A stretch of DNA of 24,128 bases from Alphaproteobacteria bacterium. GTDB taxonomy: Bacteria > Pseudomonadota > Alphaproteobacteria > Sphingomonadales > Emcibacteraceae. The notes under the pieces are model-generated. The model was given only the letters and a program-made list of their open reading frames with translations, made no database searches and had not been told where the DNA came from. A program made the position numbers and the translations under genes. Position 1 is the stretch's first letter; each line of letters begins with the position of its first letter. This document shows, in pieces, positions 13,832 through 20,899 of the stretch. The DNA lies in contig NVTJ01000009.1 in the NCBI GenBank assembly GCA_002401545.1, positions 243 through 24,370 on the forward strand, written 5' to 3'.

Positions 13832-13993
13832 ATGGCAAAAATCAAACTGATTGGTGCCTGGCGCGGCCACGCGGCGGGCGCTGAAATTGAATGCACCGAC
13901 GCCGAGGCCCGCCGCGCGATTGCGGCCGGGGTCGCCGTCCCGGTAAAAGAGGCCCGTGAAACGGCTACCCGTAAACCACGGGAAACCCGATAA
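13832..13993 (+). CDS. Small conserved-style head-region protein, 53 aa
   Basis: Starts two bases after the preceding stop with ribosome site GGAGG (13820-13824). The protein MAKIKLIGAWRGHAAGAEIE, then a short helix (CTDAEARRAIAAGVAVPVKE) and a basic tail, has the beta-strand/helix plan seen in small head proteins between capsid and connector genes of HK97-like phages. Its plan resembles residues 29-68 of the neighbour at 13353 (a strand, then xAEARRAIxAGxAxP versus EAQAKEWVKCGFAERIP), which hints at a shared small domain. Confidence 0.65.
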   Translation: MAKIKLIGAWRGHAAGAEIECTDAEARRAIAAGVAVPVKEARETATRKPRETR

Positions 13994-13995
13994 CC

Positions 13996-14571
13996 ATGTC
14001 GCTCTCCCTCGTTACCCCGCCCGCGACCGACCTGGTCACCTTGACCGAGGCCAAGGCCCAAATCCGCGATGACGGCGTGGCCGAGGATGCCCTGATCCAG
14101 ACCTACATTTCGGCGATGAATGCCTATCTGGACGGCGTTGACGGGGTGCTGGGGCGGGCTTTGGTGACGCAAGTTTGGGATTTGAACCTGCCTTGCTTTC
14201 CGGCAAATGCCCTGCGCCTGCCGCTGCCGCCGCTGCAAGTGGTCAATTCGGTCAGTTATGTGGACGCGGGCGGGGTCACCCAGACGGTGGCCAGTTTCCA
14301 GACCTACGATCAAAACGGCGTGGGCTTCATCCGCCCGGATCCCGGCGCATCCTGGCCCACCACCAAGGTACAGGAAAATGCGGTCACCGTGCGCTTCACT
14401 GCCGGGTATGGCGCTGCATCGCTGGTGCCTGCCTCCATCCGCCTGGCGGCCTTGATGCTGATCGGCAGTGCGGTAAAAAACCGCGAGGCCGAAATCGCGA
14501 CCAGCATGTCGGCCCCGAACCCGGCGGTTGATCGATTGCTGCGGCCTTTCACCATCCAGGCGTTTGCCTGA
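13996..14571 (+). CDS. Head-tail connector protein (HK97 gp6 / phiE125 gp8-like), 191 aa
   Basis: The N-terminal LVTPPATDLVTLTEAKAQIR, then DDALIQTYISAMNAYLDGVDG in slightly altered form (EDALIQTYISAMNAYLDGV), is the helical opening of the gp6/phiE125 gp8 connector family. LPLPPLQVVNSVSYVDAGG follows and the C-terminus has VRFTAGYG, VPASIRLAALMLIGS. These proteins form a ring below the portal. Two bases separate it from the upstream gene and its stop overlaps the next start (TGATG). Length and gene order are normal for the family. Confidence 0.88.
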   Translation: MSLSLVTPPATDLVTLTEAKAQIRDDGVAEDALIQTYISAMNAYLDGVDGVLGRALVTQVWDLNLPCFPANALRLPLPPLQVVNSVSYVDAGGVTQTVASFQTYDQNGVGFIRPDPGASWPTTKVQENAVTVRFTAGYGAASLVPASIRLAALMLIGSAVKNREAEIATSMSAPNPAVDRLLRPFTIQAFA

Positions 14572-14891
14572 TGGGTGCCGCGGGAAAACGAAACGAGCGC
14601 ATCCGCATCGAAACGGTGACCACGGCCAAGAATGCCGCGCGCGAAGCGATCGAGACTTGGGCGCCGCTCCGCACGGTCTGGGCGCAGGTGTTGCAACAAA
14701 CCGGCAAGGAGTTTGTCGCCAATGCCGCCACCACTGGCGGTGCCGATGTGGCGTTCCTGGCCCTCTATCAGGGCGATGTGGACCACAAAATGCGCGTCGT
14801 CTGGCGCGGCAGGAATTACGAAATCCAGTCTGTGGATTCGGACTATCGAAAAAACGAAACCGTGATCAAGGCGAGGTGGGTTGATGGCTGA
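14571..14891 (+). CDS. Phage head closure protein (SPP1 gp16 / HK97 gp7-like), 106 aa
   Basis: Matches the Phage_H_T_join pattern: RNERIRIETVTTAKNAAREA, then IETWAPLRTVWAQVLQQTGKE, a central KMRVVWRGRNYEIQSVDSDYRKNETVIKARWV (residues about 72-104). Small beta-barrel proteins of this family plug the portal-connector channel and accept the tail. It overlaps the connector gene by one base and the following gene by eight bases. Length is standard. Confidence 0.9.
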   Translation: MGAAGKRNERIRIETVTTAKNAAREAIETWAPLRTVWAQVLQQTGKEFVANAATTGGADVAFLALYQGDVDHKMRVVWRGRNYEIQSVDSDYRKNETVIKARWVDG

Positions 14892-15321
14892 GAGCGTTAC
14901 CAAGCTGGTCGGTCTGGATGATCTGGAAAAGCTGATGAAGAAATTCACCGGCAAGACACAGCGACGTCTCGATCTAAGCGCGTTGTCTGCCATGGCTCGC
15001 CTGGTGGCCAAAGAGGCCAAGTCACGGGTGCCTGCCCGCACCGGTGGCCTGCGTGATGCCATCACGGTCAAGCGTCCGCGCCGGGGCGGCACCGTCAAGA
15101 TCGGTTTCAAACGTCCAGATTCAGGCAAGGCGCATCTGGTCGAGTTTGGCACCGCCCCCCGCGTGAAAAAAGATGGCAAATCAACCGGCCGGGTGGCGGC
15201 CCAGCCCTTCATGCGCCCCGCGCTCGATGCCACCGAAACCGAGGCGTTTGCCAAATACGGCAAGATCATGCTGAACGGCCTGGTCCGGGAAAGCAAAAAA
15301 GCCAGAAAGACCGGGCGATGA
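14884..15321 (+). CDS. HK97 gp10-like tail-completion protein, 145 aa
   Basis: Contains the HK97-gp10 family plan: GLDDLEKLMKKF, ALSAMARLVAKEAKSRVPARTGGLRDAI, VEFGTAPR and AQPFMRPALD before a basic C-terminus. Such proteins act at the head-tail interface or in tail completion. ATG 14884 follows gaggtggg (14874-14881) and overlaps the head-closure gene, giving translational coupling. A TTG at 14881 is a less likely start. It overlaps the next gene by ATGA. Confidence 0.88.
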   Translation: MAESVTKLVGLDDLEKLMKKFTGKTQRRLDLSALSAMARLVAKEAKSRVPARTGGLRDAITVKRPRRGGTVKIGFKRPDSGKAHLVEFGTAPRVKKDGKSTGRVAAQPFMRPALDATETEAFAKYGKIMLNGLVRESKKARKTGR

Positions 15322-15593
15322 AAATGAGTGAAGTCAGAATCGTTTCAAAAGATGGTTTGGCCATGGGTACGATTACCACCATTGATGGTCGCGCTGTGAG
15401 GGGTATTCGATCGTATACAGTCAGATCAGACATTGACGACGGGATTACCCGTGCAGAGTTCGAATTGGTGGCTTGCCCGGTTGATATCACAACGGATGGC
15501 CATGAATTTATGGTGGCGCACCCCGAAACGGGCGAGATGAAAGCCGTTTCAAAAATCACCTTCACCGATGGTGAAGAGGTCGATTTCAAATGA
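15318..15593 (+). CDS. Unrecognised small protein of low G+C inserted in tail operon, 91 aa
   Basis: No family recognised. The sequence is beta-rich (EVRIVSKDGLAMGTITTIDG, VRGIRSYTVRSDI, ITRAEFELVACPVDITTDGH, MKAVSKITFTDGEEVDF) with no helix-rich or membrane part. It resembles a small beta-sandwich or Ig-like fold. By direct count its G+C is 48%, against 58-67% in sampled neighbouring segments. It interrupts the usual gp10-like to tail-terminator order, yet overlaps both neighbours by ATGA and is therefore fully integrated in the operon. ATG 15324 is an alternative start. It could be a late-acquired virion or anti-host gene (inference). Confidence 0.65.
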   Translation: MKMSEVRIVSKDGLAMGTITTIDGRAVRGIRSYTVRSDIDDGITRAEFELVACPVDITTDGHEFMVAHPETGEMKAVSKITFTDGEEVDFK

Positions 15594-15970
15594 GTATCGA
15601 AACCGCGATTGGTGACAGGATCGAGGCGGCGGCAACCGCGCTGTCGGATCGCATTTACCCGTTGCAAATTCCCGCTGGCGCGGCCTTTCCAAACGCGGTG
15701 GTGCAACGCATCGCCACCCGGCGCGATGCCACCCTGGGCGGGCCAAACGGCGTTGCCAGGGTGCGGGTGCAGGTGGATATTTTTGCCAAAACGCAATTAC
15801 AGGCGCGCGCCCTCGCCGATGCGGTGCGGGGCTTGCTGGATGGCTTTGCCGGCACGCAATCCGGCGTGGTGGTTCAGGACAGCCTGCTGGAAAACGAACA
15901 CGATCTTTTTGACGAACAGACCGGCATTTACCGCACCATTCTGGAATTTCAAATCCGGTTCGAAGAATAA
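15590..15970 (+). CDS. Tail terminator / tail completion protein (DUF3168, gp17-like), 126 aa
   Basis: The DUF3168 pattern is visible: MSIETAIGDRIEAAATALSD, IYPLQIPAGAAFPNAVVQRI, VRVQVDIFAKTQLQARALAD, VRGLLDGF and a terminal strand YRTILEFQIRF. The family caps the tail tube and joins it to the head. The start overlaps the preceding stop by ATGA. It is followed by a 114-base gap before the tail-tube gene, which is unusual in this operon. Confidence 0.9.
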   Translation: MSIETAIGDRIEAAATALSDRIYPLQIPAGAAFPNAVVQRIATRRDATLGGPNGVARVRVQVDIFAKTQLQARALADAVRGLLDGFAGTQSGVVVQDSLLENEHDLFDEQTGIYRTILEFQIRFEE

Positions 15971-16084
15971 CGAATTTTTGTTTGCCCTACCGCGGTGCTG
16001 ACGCCCGCTACTTGAGGGCGAGAAACCCGTGCGCGATTTCCCGGCTTTGCGCCGCGATTGCACACTAAAAACGGAGAATAAAAA
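15971..16084 (+). promoter_or_regulatory. 114-bp leader of tail-tube gene with two stem-loops
   Basis: CGCCC (16002-16006) pairs with GGGCG (16016-16020), and GTGC (16029-16032) with GCAC (16060-16063), with further G/C pairing inside. The leader ends in ribosome site GGAG (16073-16076) followed by an A-rich spacer and ATG 16085. No convincing -35/-10 pair was seen. Confidence 0.5.
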
Positions 16085-16522
16085 ATGACCGCAGCAACCA
16101 GTGCCTTCGGCGTGGTGGTATCCATCGGCCAGGGGGATGCCGCCACGGTATTGCCCGGCGTTGATGTTTTTGACGCCATCGCGGAGCTAACCTCGTGCCA
16201 AAGCCCGAGTGAAACCCGGGACCAGATCGAGACTACCAATTTTGACAGCGCCGCCAAAGAGTTCATTGCGGGCCTGAAAGACGGCGGCGAGGCGCAGTTC
16301 GACATGAATTTTGTTCCCGGTGATGCGGGGCAGACCTCGGTGCGTTCGGCGTTTGATTCTGGCCAGCTTCGCAATTTTCTCATCGTCTTCACCGACGCCG
16401 CCACCACCACGCTGGATTTCAAGGCGCTGGTTTTGCAAAAGCCCATTGCCTCCGGCGGTGTTGGCGAGGCCCTGACGTCCAGTTTGACCATCAAGGTCAG
16501 CGGCACTGTGACCTGGACCTGA
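16085..16522 (+). CDS. Major tail (tube) protein, 145 aa
   Basis: A phage tail-tube protein of the short type: residues 30-60 read IAELTSCQSPSETRDQIETT, then NFDSAAKEFIAGLKDGGEAQFDMNF (the conserved 'ETRD.IE.T.' and 'F..GL.D.G' segments), ending in LTIKVSGTVTW. It polymerises into the non-contractile tail tube on the tape-measure complex. It has its own structured leader and a strong ribosome site, in keeping with high expression. No C-terminal Ig domain is present. Confidence 0.9.
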   Translation: MTAATSAFGVVVSIGQGDAATVLPGVDVFDAIAELTSCQSPSETRDQIETTNFDSAAKEFIAGLKDGGEAQFDMNFVPGDAGQTSVRSAFDSGQLRNFLIVFTDAATTTLDFKALVLQKPIASGGVGEALTSSLTIKVSGTVTWT

Positions 16523-16525
16523 TCC

Positions 16526-16873
16526 ATGACATTGCTGAGCAAAAAGGACATCCTGACCGCCGATGATCTGCCGTCCGAGGATGTAAAGGTGCCCGAATGG
16601 GGTGGCACGGTGCGCGTGCGCACCATGACCGGCACCGAGCGTGACGCGTTCGAGGGCGAAACCTACACCGGGGCCACCGCCAACACGATCAATATGCGGG
16701 CCAGAATGTGCGCCCGGTGCATTATCGGCGAAGACGGCAAGCGTCTGTTTGATGATGACGATATGATAGCGCTTGGTGAAAAGTCCGCAGCCGCGCTGGA
16801 TCGGACATTCGAAGTGGCACAACGCCTGAACGGGTTCTCCGATGCGGACGTCGAGGAACTGGAAAAAAACTAA
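16526..16873 (+). CDS. Tail assembly chaperone (gpG-like), 115 aa
   Basis: A short acidic protein (ILTADDLPSEDVKVPEWGGT, then VRVRTMTGTERDAFE, ARMCARCIIGEDGKRLFDDD, SDADVEELEKN) of the gpG type that binds the tape-measure protein during tail assembly. Its last codons GAA AAA AAC TAA contain the slippery heptamer A AAA AAC, so a fraction of ribosomes should shift -1 and make the G-T fusion. It lies in the canonical place between tail tube and tape measure. Confidence 0.9.
   Translation: MTLLSKKDILTADDLPSEDVKVPEWGGTVRVRTMTGTERDAFEGETYTGATANTINMRARMCARCIIGEDGKRLFDDDDMIALGEKSAAALDRTFEVAQRLNGFSDADVEELEKN
16864..16870 (+). promoter_or_regulatory. Programmed -1 ribosomal frameshift site (A AAA AAC)
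   Basis: The heptamer is in correct register with the G frame (codons AAA, AAC) directly before stop TAA (16871-16873). After a -1 slip, reading continues CTA ACC AAG CGG CCA ATG into the T frame without a stop. The product would be 220 residues: 115 from G, 5 linking, 100 from T. A gagga motif at 16853-16857 could act as an internal Shine-Dalgarno stimulator, and GCCAA (16881-16885) can pair with TTGGC (16919-16923) downstream. Confidence 0.85.
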
Positions 16874-16884
16874 CCAAGCGGCCA

Positions 16885-17187
16885 ATGCGGCGCTTTGCCT
16901 TTCGTCTGGCGGCGCTTCTTGGCTGCACGGTTCGTGAACTTCTGGCCCGCATTGACGCGCGCGAGCTGGCCGAATGGCAGGCCTATTACCGGCTGGAACC
17001 GTTTGGCGAGGAACGCGCCGACTGGCGAACTGCCCAGACCACGGCGATGATCGCCAATGTGAACCTTGGCAAGGATGCCCGCCCAATCGAGGCGGGCATT
17101 TTTATGTACGGATATCAACCGGAACCGGAACCCAGCTTGGCGGATCAGATCAAGGCGGTTTTCGGCGGAATGAAAAAGGATATTTAA
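16885..17187 (+). CDS. Tail assembly chaperone T part (gpT-like), likely made as G-T fusion, 100 aa
   Basis: RLAALLGCTVRELLARIDAR, then ELAEWQAYYRLEPFGEERAD is the typical T-type segment (HTH-like helix plus EW.AYY..EPFGE...D). It is also found in small proteins annotated DUF4035 or tail assembly protein T. A possible start at ATG 16885 has no clear ribosome site, and the frame is open upstream through the slippery site, so the main product is expected to be the frameshift fusion. In lambda, GT bridges the tape measure and tail-tube protein. Confidence 0.85.
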   Translation: MRRFAFRLAALLGCTVRELLARIDARELAEWQAYYRLEPFGEERADWRTAQTTAMIANVNLGKDARPIEAGIFMYGYQPEPEPSLADQIKAVFGGMKKDI

Positions 17188-17188
17188 G

Positions 17189-19237
17189 ATGGCAACGATT
17201 GGTTCCCTGGTGGTGGATTTCAAGTCCAATACCGGCAAGTTCAATGCGGGTATTCGCGCCGCGAACAATAATATGCGCAGCTTCGAGCGCCAGTCAAAAC
17301 GCACTGGCCGGGTGGCCGCCAAGGCGTTCTCCAAAGCCCGCAAAAATGCACTTGGGATGGCGAAATCTATCACCCCGATTGGTGGATTGCTGGCCGGTGG
17401 TGTGGTGGCCGGGTTTATTGCCGCCACCAAGGCCGCCCTGGGATCCGCAGATGCGATTGCCAAAACGGCCGACGCCGCGGGTCTGAGTACCGATGCCCTG
17501 CAAGGCCTGCGCTTTCAGGCCAGCCAGACCGGCGTCGGCACCGAAGCACTGGATAAGGCCATGACCAAATATATTAAAACCGTGGGTGAGACCAAGGCTG
17601 GGACTGGCACGCTGATCACCATTTTGAAAAAACAGGACAACGCTCTGCTGCAAAACATCCTGAAAACCCGGGATCAGGCCGAAGCCTTGCGACTGGTTGC
17701 CGATGCGATCAAAAACGAATCGGATGAATCCCGCGCTGCCGCCCTGGCCAATGCCGCCTTTGGCCGCCAGGGCGCGCGGCTGGTCAAAACCTTCAAATCC
17801 GGTGCGCGCGGCATTGATGAGTTTTTGAAACGCGCCAAGGAGGCCAATCTGGTCATCGGTGAGAAGTTGCTGCGCTCCGCCGAAACCGCGAATGATCGTA
17901 TCGACCAGCTCGCCCGAACTATCAAGAAATCCCTGACCGTTGCACTGGTCAATCTCGCGCCGCAAATCACTGAAGTTGCCGATCAATTGATAAAATCCCT
18001 GCCGCGGATTATCGAACTGATCCGCCGCGCCGGTGAGGTCACCGGCCTGATTGACCAGACGCCGGCGAGGGTTGCTGATCTGGCCGTGCGGCGCGTTGAA
18101 AAGCAGATCGCCGCACAGCGGGCTTTCATTGATAAATTGCGCACCCAGCAAGATTTTGGCCCCAACCAGAAGGCCATCATCGCGTTGCGGCAAAAGCAGA
18201 TTGAAAAATTAAAAGAAGAGCTGTCGATCAAGCAACAAATCCTTGCCGTGCAGCAAGCCCTGGCTCCAAAACTGCCGACCTCGCCGACCACAAAATCCAC
18301 CACCAAACCCACAACCACCAAATCCGGGCCATCAAAGGCCGAGCTTTCCAGTTTCAGCACCTTTTTGGCCACCCAGCAAAAGTTCGCGCAATCCATCGCC
18401 AACCAACTCCGGCCAAAGCTGGATGAGGCCCGCGCCATGTTCGAGGCCCTGCGCACCCCGTCTGAGGCATATCGGGTTGAGTTGGAGCGCATCGCGGCCC
18501 TGCAAGCGCGCGGTTTTTTTGCCGGTAATGGCGGCGCGCAAACCGCCGCGCGCGGGCGCATTCAGGCTTTACTGGACATGGCCTCGGCCACCGGCGATGT
18601 GGTCACGGCAATGCGCGAGCTGCGCAGCTTGCAGGGGCTGGACCCCAAACAGTTCAAGGATGCCGCCGCCGCCATCCGCGACATGGACCCGGCCATCATG
18701 CGGGTGGCACAGCGAAATGATGAAATCGCCCGCAGCCTGGCCAATGCCGTGGGTAGCGCCCGCAGTCTGGGCGATGCGTTCAGGAATGTTGGCTCGGTCA
18801 TTGGCCAGATTGTCCGCCAGTTATTGATTATCGAGCCGCTTACCAAAGCCCTTCGCGGTATTTTGAATGGCGGTTCTGGTGGTGGCGGCGGCCTGTTTGG
18901 CAAGATATTCGGTGCGGCCAAGCTGGGCACCCAGATTGCCGGTGCGCGCGCCGCGGGCGGCCCGGTCGCGCGCGGCAAAACCTTTCTGGTCGGCGAGAAT
19001 GGGCCAGAGTTATTCACCCCAGATTTTAACGGCAATATCATTGCCAATGACCGCCTGCGTAAATCCGGGCGGGCCGGGGGCACGTCCATCGCCATCAGCA
19101 TTGATGCCTCTGGCGCGGTCAGCGAAAGCGCGGTGCGCAGCATCGTTAATGAAGGCCTGTTATCTGCTGCACCGGAAATCGTCAAAGCCGTCGAGGGACG
19201 CTCATTTGAACGCGCCCGCGCGCTGGGTCGGCGGTAA
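17189..19237 (+). CDS. Tail tape measure protein, 682 aa
   Basis: The start MATIGSLVVDFKSNTGKFNA with NNNMRSFERQSKR is the common tape-measure opening. A hydrophobic segment (about 61-84, ITPIGGLLAGGVVAGFIAAT) follows, then long helical/coiled-coil stretches. A Thr/Lys/Pro-rich linker lies near 358-378, a Gly-rich hinge near 562, and the C-terminal ARAAGGPVARGKTFLVGENG, PELFTPDF is a family hallmark. It sets tail length; by the usual rule of about 0.15 nm per residue, roughly 100 nm. AAGGA upstream and ATG two bases after the T stop define the start. Length and composition are normal. Confidence 0.95.
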   Translation: MATIGSLVVDFKSNTGKFNAGIRAANNNMRSFERQSKRTGRVAAKAFSKARKNALGMAKSITPIGGLLAGGVVAGFIAATKAALGSADAIAKTADAAGLSTDALQGLRFQASQTGVGTEALDKAMTKYIKTVGETKAGTGTLITILKKQDNALLQNILKTRDQAEALRLVADAIKNESDESRAAALANAAFGRQGARLVKTFKSGARGIDEFLKRAKEANLVIGEKLLRSAETANDRIDQLARTIKKSLTVALVNLAPQITEVADQLIKSLPRIIELIRRAGEVTGLIDQTPARVADLAVRRVEKQIAAQRAFIDKLRTQQDFGPNQKAIIALRQKQIEKLKEELSIKQQILAVQQALAPKLPTSPTTKSTTKPTTTKSGPSKAELSSFSTFLATQQKFAQSIANQLRPKLDEARAMFEALRTPSEAYRVELERIAALQARGFFAGNGGAQTAARGRIQALLDMASATGDVVTAMRELRSLQGLDPKQFKDAAAAIRDMDPAIMRVAQRNDEIARSLANAVGSARSLGDAFRNVGSVIGQIVRQLLIIEPLTKALRGILNGGSGGGGGLFGKIFGAAKLGTQIAGARAAGGPVARGKTFLVGENGPELFTPDFNGNIIANDRLRKSGRAGGTSIAISIDASGAVSESAVRSIVNEGLLSAAPEIVKAVEGRSFERARALGRR

Positions 19238-19851
19238 TGGCGGTTTTTTCCCTTCCCTCAGATCCATCTGCCGGGCGTGCCGCCAAGTTCCGCTGGGTGA
19301 CCAACCGGGCCATTCATCGCTCGCCCATCACCGGCAAGGTGCAGACGGTGGACCGCAATGGCGGGCGCTGGGAGGTGGACGTGCAATTGCCGCCGCTGAC
19401 CATTGCTCAAATCCGGGCATGGTTTGCGGCGCTGATCCGGGCGCAGGACGATCCGGTGTATTTCTCGCCGCCATATTCATCCACCATGCTGTCGGGCGGC
19501 AATCCCGGGTCGCCGCTGGTCAATGGCGCGGCACAGGTCGGAACCAGCCTGATCACCGATGCCTGGGCGGCGTTTTATTCCGTGTCTGACGGTGATTTTA
19601 TTTCATTCAATAATGGCTCGTTTGATGAGCTGCATCTGATTAAATCCGGCACTGGCTTGGCCGCCGATGGGCTGGGTAATGCGATCCTGACCATTCACCC
19701 GGCGATCCAGATCAGCCCGCCAAACAATGCGGTGATCCGGGTGGCCAATCCGCGCGGGCAATTCAAGGTCATCGCCGACACGGTGGATTTTGATGCGCGC
19801 CTCGCGGGTCAGCACGGGTTTTCCTTCAAGCTGTACGGGGTGGGCAGTTGA
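19237..19851 (+). CDS. Putative distal/minor tail protein, 204 aa
   Basis: The gene follows the tape measure at a TAATG overlap, the usual slot for the distal tail protein. Residues 1-80 (SAGRAAKFRWVTNRAIHRSP, GGRWEVDVQLPPLTIAQIRA, WFAALIRAQDDPVYFSPPY) resemble the N-terminal beta domain of tail-tip ring proteins. A beta-sandwich-like C-terminal half ends in FSFKLYGVG. The assignment rests on order and overall shape rather than a motif I can name, so a different minor tail role is possible. Confidence 0.65.
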   Translation: MAVFSLPSDPSAGRAAKFRWVTNRAIHRSPITGKVQTVDRNGGRWEVDVQLPPLTIAQIRAWFAALIRAQDDPVYFSPPYSSTMLSGGNPGSPLVNGAAQVGTSLITDAWAAFYSVSDGDFISFNNGSFDELHLIKSGTGLAADGLGNAILTIHPAIQISPPNNAVIRVANPRGQFKVIADTVDFDARLAGQHGFSFKLYGVGS

Positions 19852-20489
19852 GCAATTATTCACAGGCCCAACTGGCTGCCGCCAAACTGGTGGTGGTGGC
19901 GTTGGTGCGCATTGATTTTCCCGTCTACACCCTGCGCGCCTGGACAGGCACCGGTGATCTTGTCACGCTGGGGCAGACGTTTTCTGGCCTGGGCGAGTTT
20001 GGCACGGTCGGGGCCATTGAAGAAAGCATGGACGGGTCCAGCCCCCGGGTAAAACTGGCGCTTTCGGGTATTGACCCGGTGTTGCGTGATCAGGTGGATG
20101 ATTTCGTGGCGCAGGGATCGCCGGTGTTTATTTATTACGGCCTGATGGACAATGATGCCGGGGTGTTGACCGCCGACCCCGATCTGGTTTTTACCGGCTA
20201 TGTGGACCAGCCCAAAATCATTTTTGGCGCGGCCATGACGATTGAGCTGGCCTGCATGGGCGCGCTGGAATGGGCCAAGCGCCTGACCCCCGCCAAACGC
20301 AATTCAGCCTATCATCAGGCGGCGCACCCCGGCGACACGTTTTACGATTTTGTCGATGACAATTCCCTGAACTTTCCGTGGGGAGACAAGGACGCGGCCA
20401 ATCCGCGCAACCGCGGCGGCGGGTCTGGTTCAGGTGGCGGCGGCGGGTCCGGCAATGGCGATTTGCGCCCCGGGTTTGGGAGGTTCTGA
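19848..20489 (+). CDS. Putative tail-tip hub protein, 213 aa, TTG start
   Basis: Start TTG at 19848 overlaps the previous stop (TTGA), preceded by ggggtggg; no ATG lies near. Beta-rich segments VVALVRIDFPVYTLRAWTGT, VKLALSGIDPVLRDQVDDFV, VFIYYGLMD and DPDLVFTGYVDQPKI resemble the hub domains found in DUF2163-type and related tail proteins of alphaproteobacterial siphophages. HPGDTFYDFVDDNSLNFPWG precedes a Gly/Ser-rich C-terminal linker (about 185-205). Likely part of the baseplate hub with the J-like protein (inference). Confidence 0.65.
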   Translation: MSNYSQAQLAAAKLVVVALVRIDFPVYTLRAWTGTGDLVTLGQTFSGLGEFGTVGAIEESMDGSSPRVKLALSGIDPVLRDQVDDFVAQGSPVFIYYGLMDNDAGVLTADPDLVFTGYVDQPKIIFGAAMTIELACMGALEWAKRLTPAKRNSAYHQAAHPGDTFYDFVDDNSLNFPWGDKDAANPRNRGGGSGSGGGGGSGNGDLRPGFGRF

Positions 20490-20899
20490 TGCATCGCATT
20501 ATCGCCTGCGAAACCGTGCTGGCAGACTTCAAAGACAAACCCTTCGCGTGGGGCCGGGCCGATTGCATGGCATTTATCTGCGCTTATCTTCGCGCCGCCA
20601 AATGCCACCCCAAACGCATTCGCCATGGCCAGTGGAAGACCGAACGCGGTGCGGTGCGTGGCCTGATCAAGATGGGCTATCCCAGCCTTGAGGCACTGCT
20701 GGACGCGCATTTCGACCGTGTGGGCGTCATTTGCGCCCGCGATGGAGACATTGCCCTGATCAAAGCCGAGGGGGTCTGGGGCGGCGGTGCCGGGCTGGTG
20801 GCCGGTTGGCGGGTTTGGGCACCGGGCGAATATGGCCTGATGAGTCTGCCCATGGATGCCGGGTATGTCGTCTGGAGGCCACAATGCCCCAGGTCGTAG
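20489..20899 (+). CDS. DUF6950 family (NlpC/P60-like) tail-tip protein, 136 aa
   Basis: FAWGRADCMAFICAYL near residues 19-34 carries the Cys (Cys26) of the NlpC/P60-like fold, and the C-terminus has DGDIALI, GLVAGWRVWAPGEYGLMSLP, typical of DUF6950. Members sit immediately before gpJ-type genes and are thought to be tail-tip cell-wall hydrolases or structural relics of them. An obvious catalytic His is not evident in the usual spacing, so activity is uncertain. The start is at TGATG with ribosome site GGGAGG (20478-20483). Confidence 0.85.
   Translation: MHRIIACETVLADFKDKPFAWGRADCMAFICAYLRAAKCHPKRIRHGQWKTERGAVRGLIKMGYPSLEALLDAHFDRVGVICARDGDIALIKAEGVWGGGAGLVAGWRVWAPGEYGLMSLPMDAGYVVWRPQCPRS

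Noticed and set aside
14310..15296. Antisense open frame (328 codons) opposite connector, closure and gp10-like genes
   Set aside because: Three recognisable forward genes with coupled starts explain the sequence; the antisense product is compositionally odd (Arg/Ser/Pro-rich).
20731..20883. Upstream in-frame start extending the J-like protein by 51 residues
   Set aside because: The extension overlaps the DUF6950 gene and is Arg/Gly-rich. ATG 20884 has a good ribosome site and a typical N-terminus.
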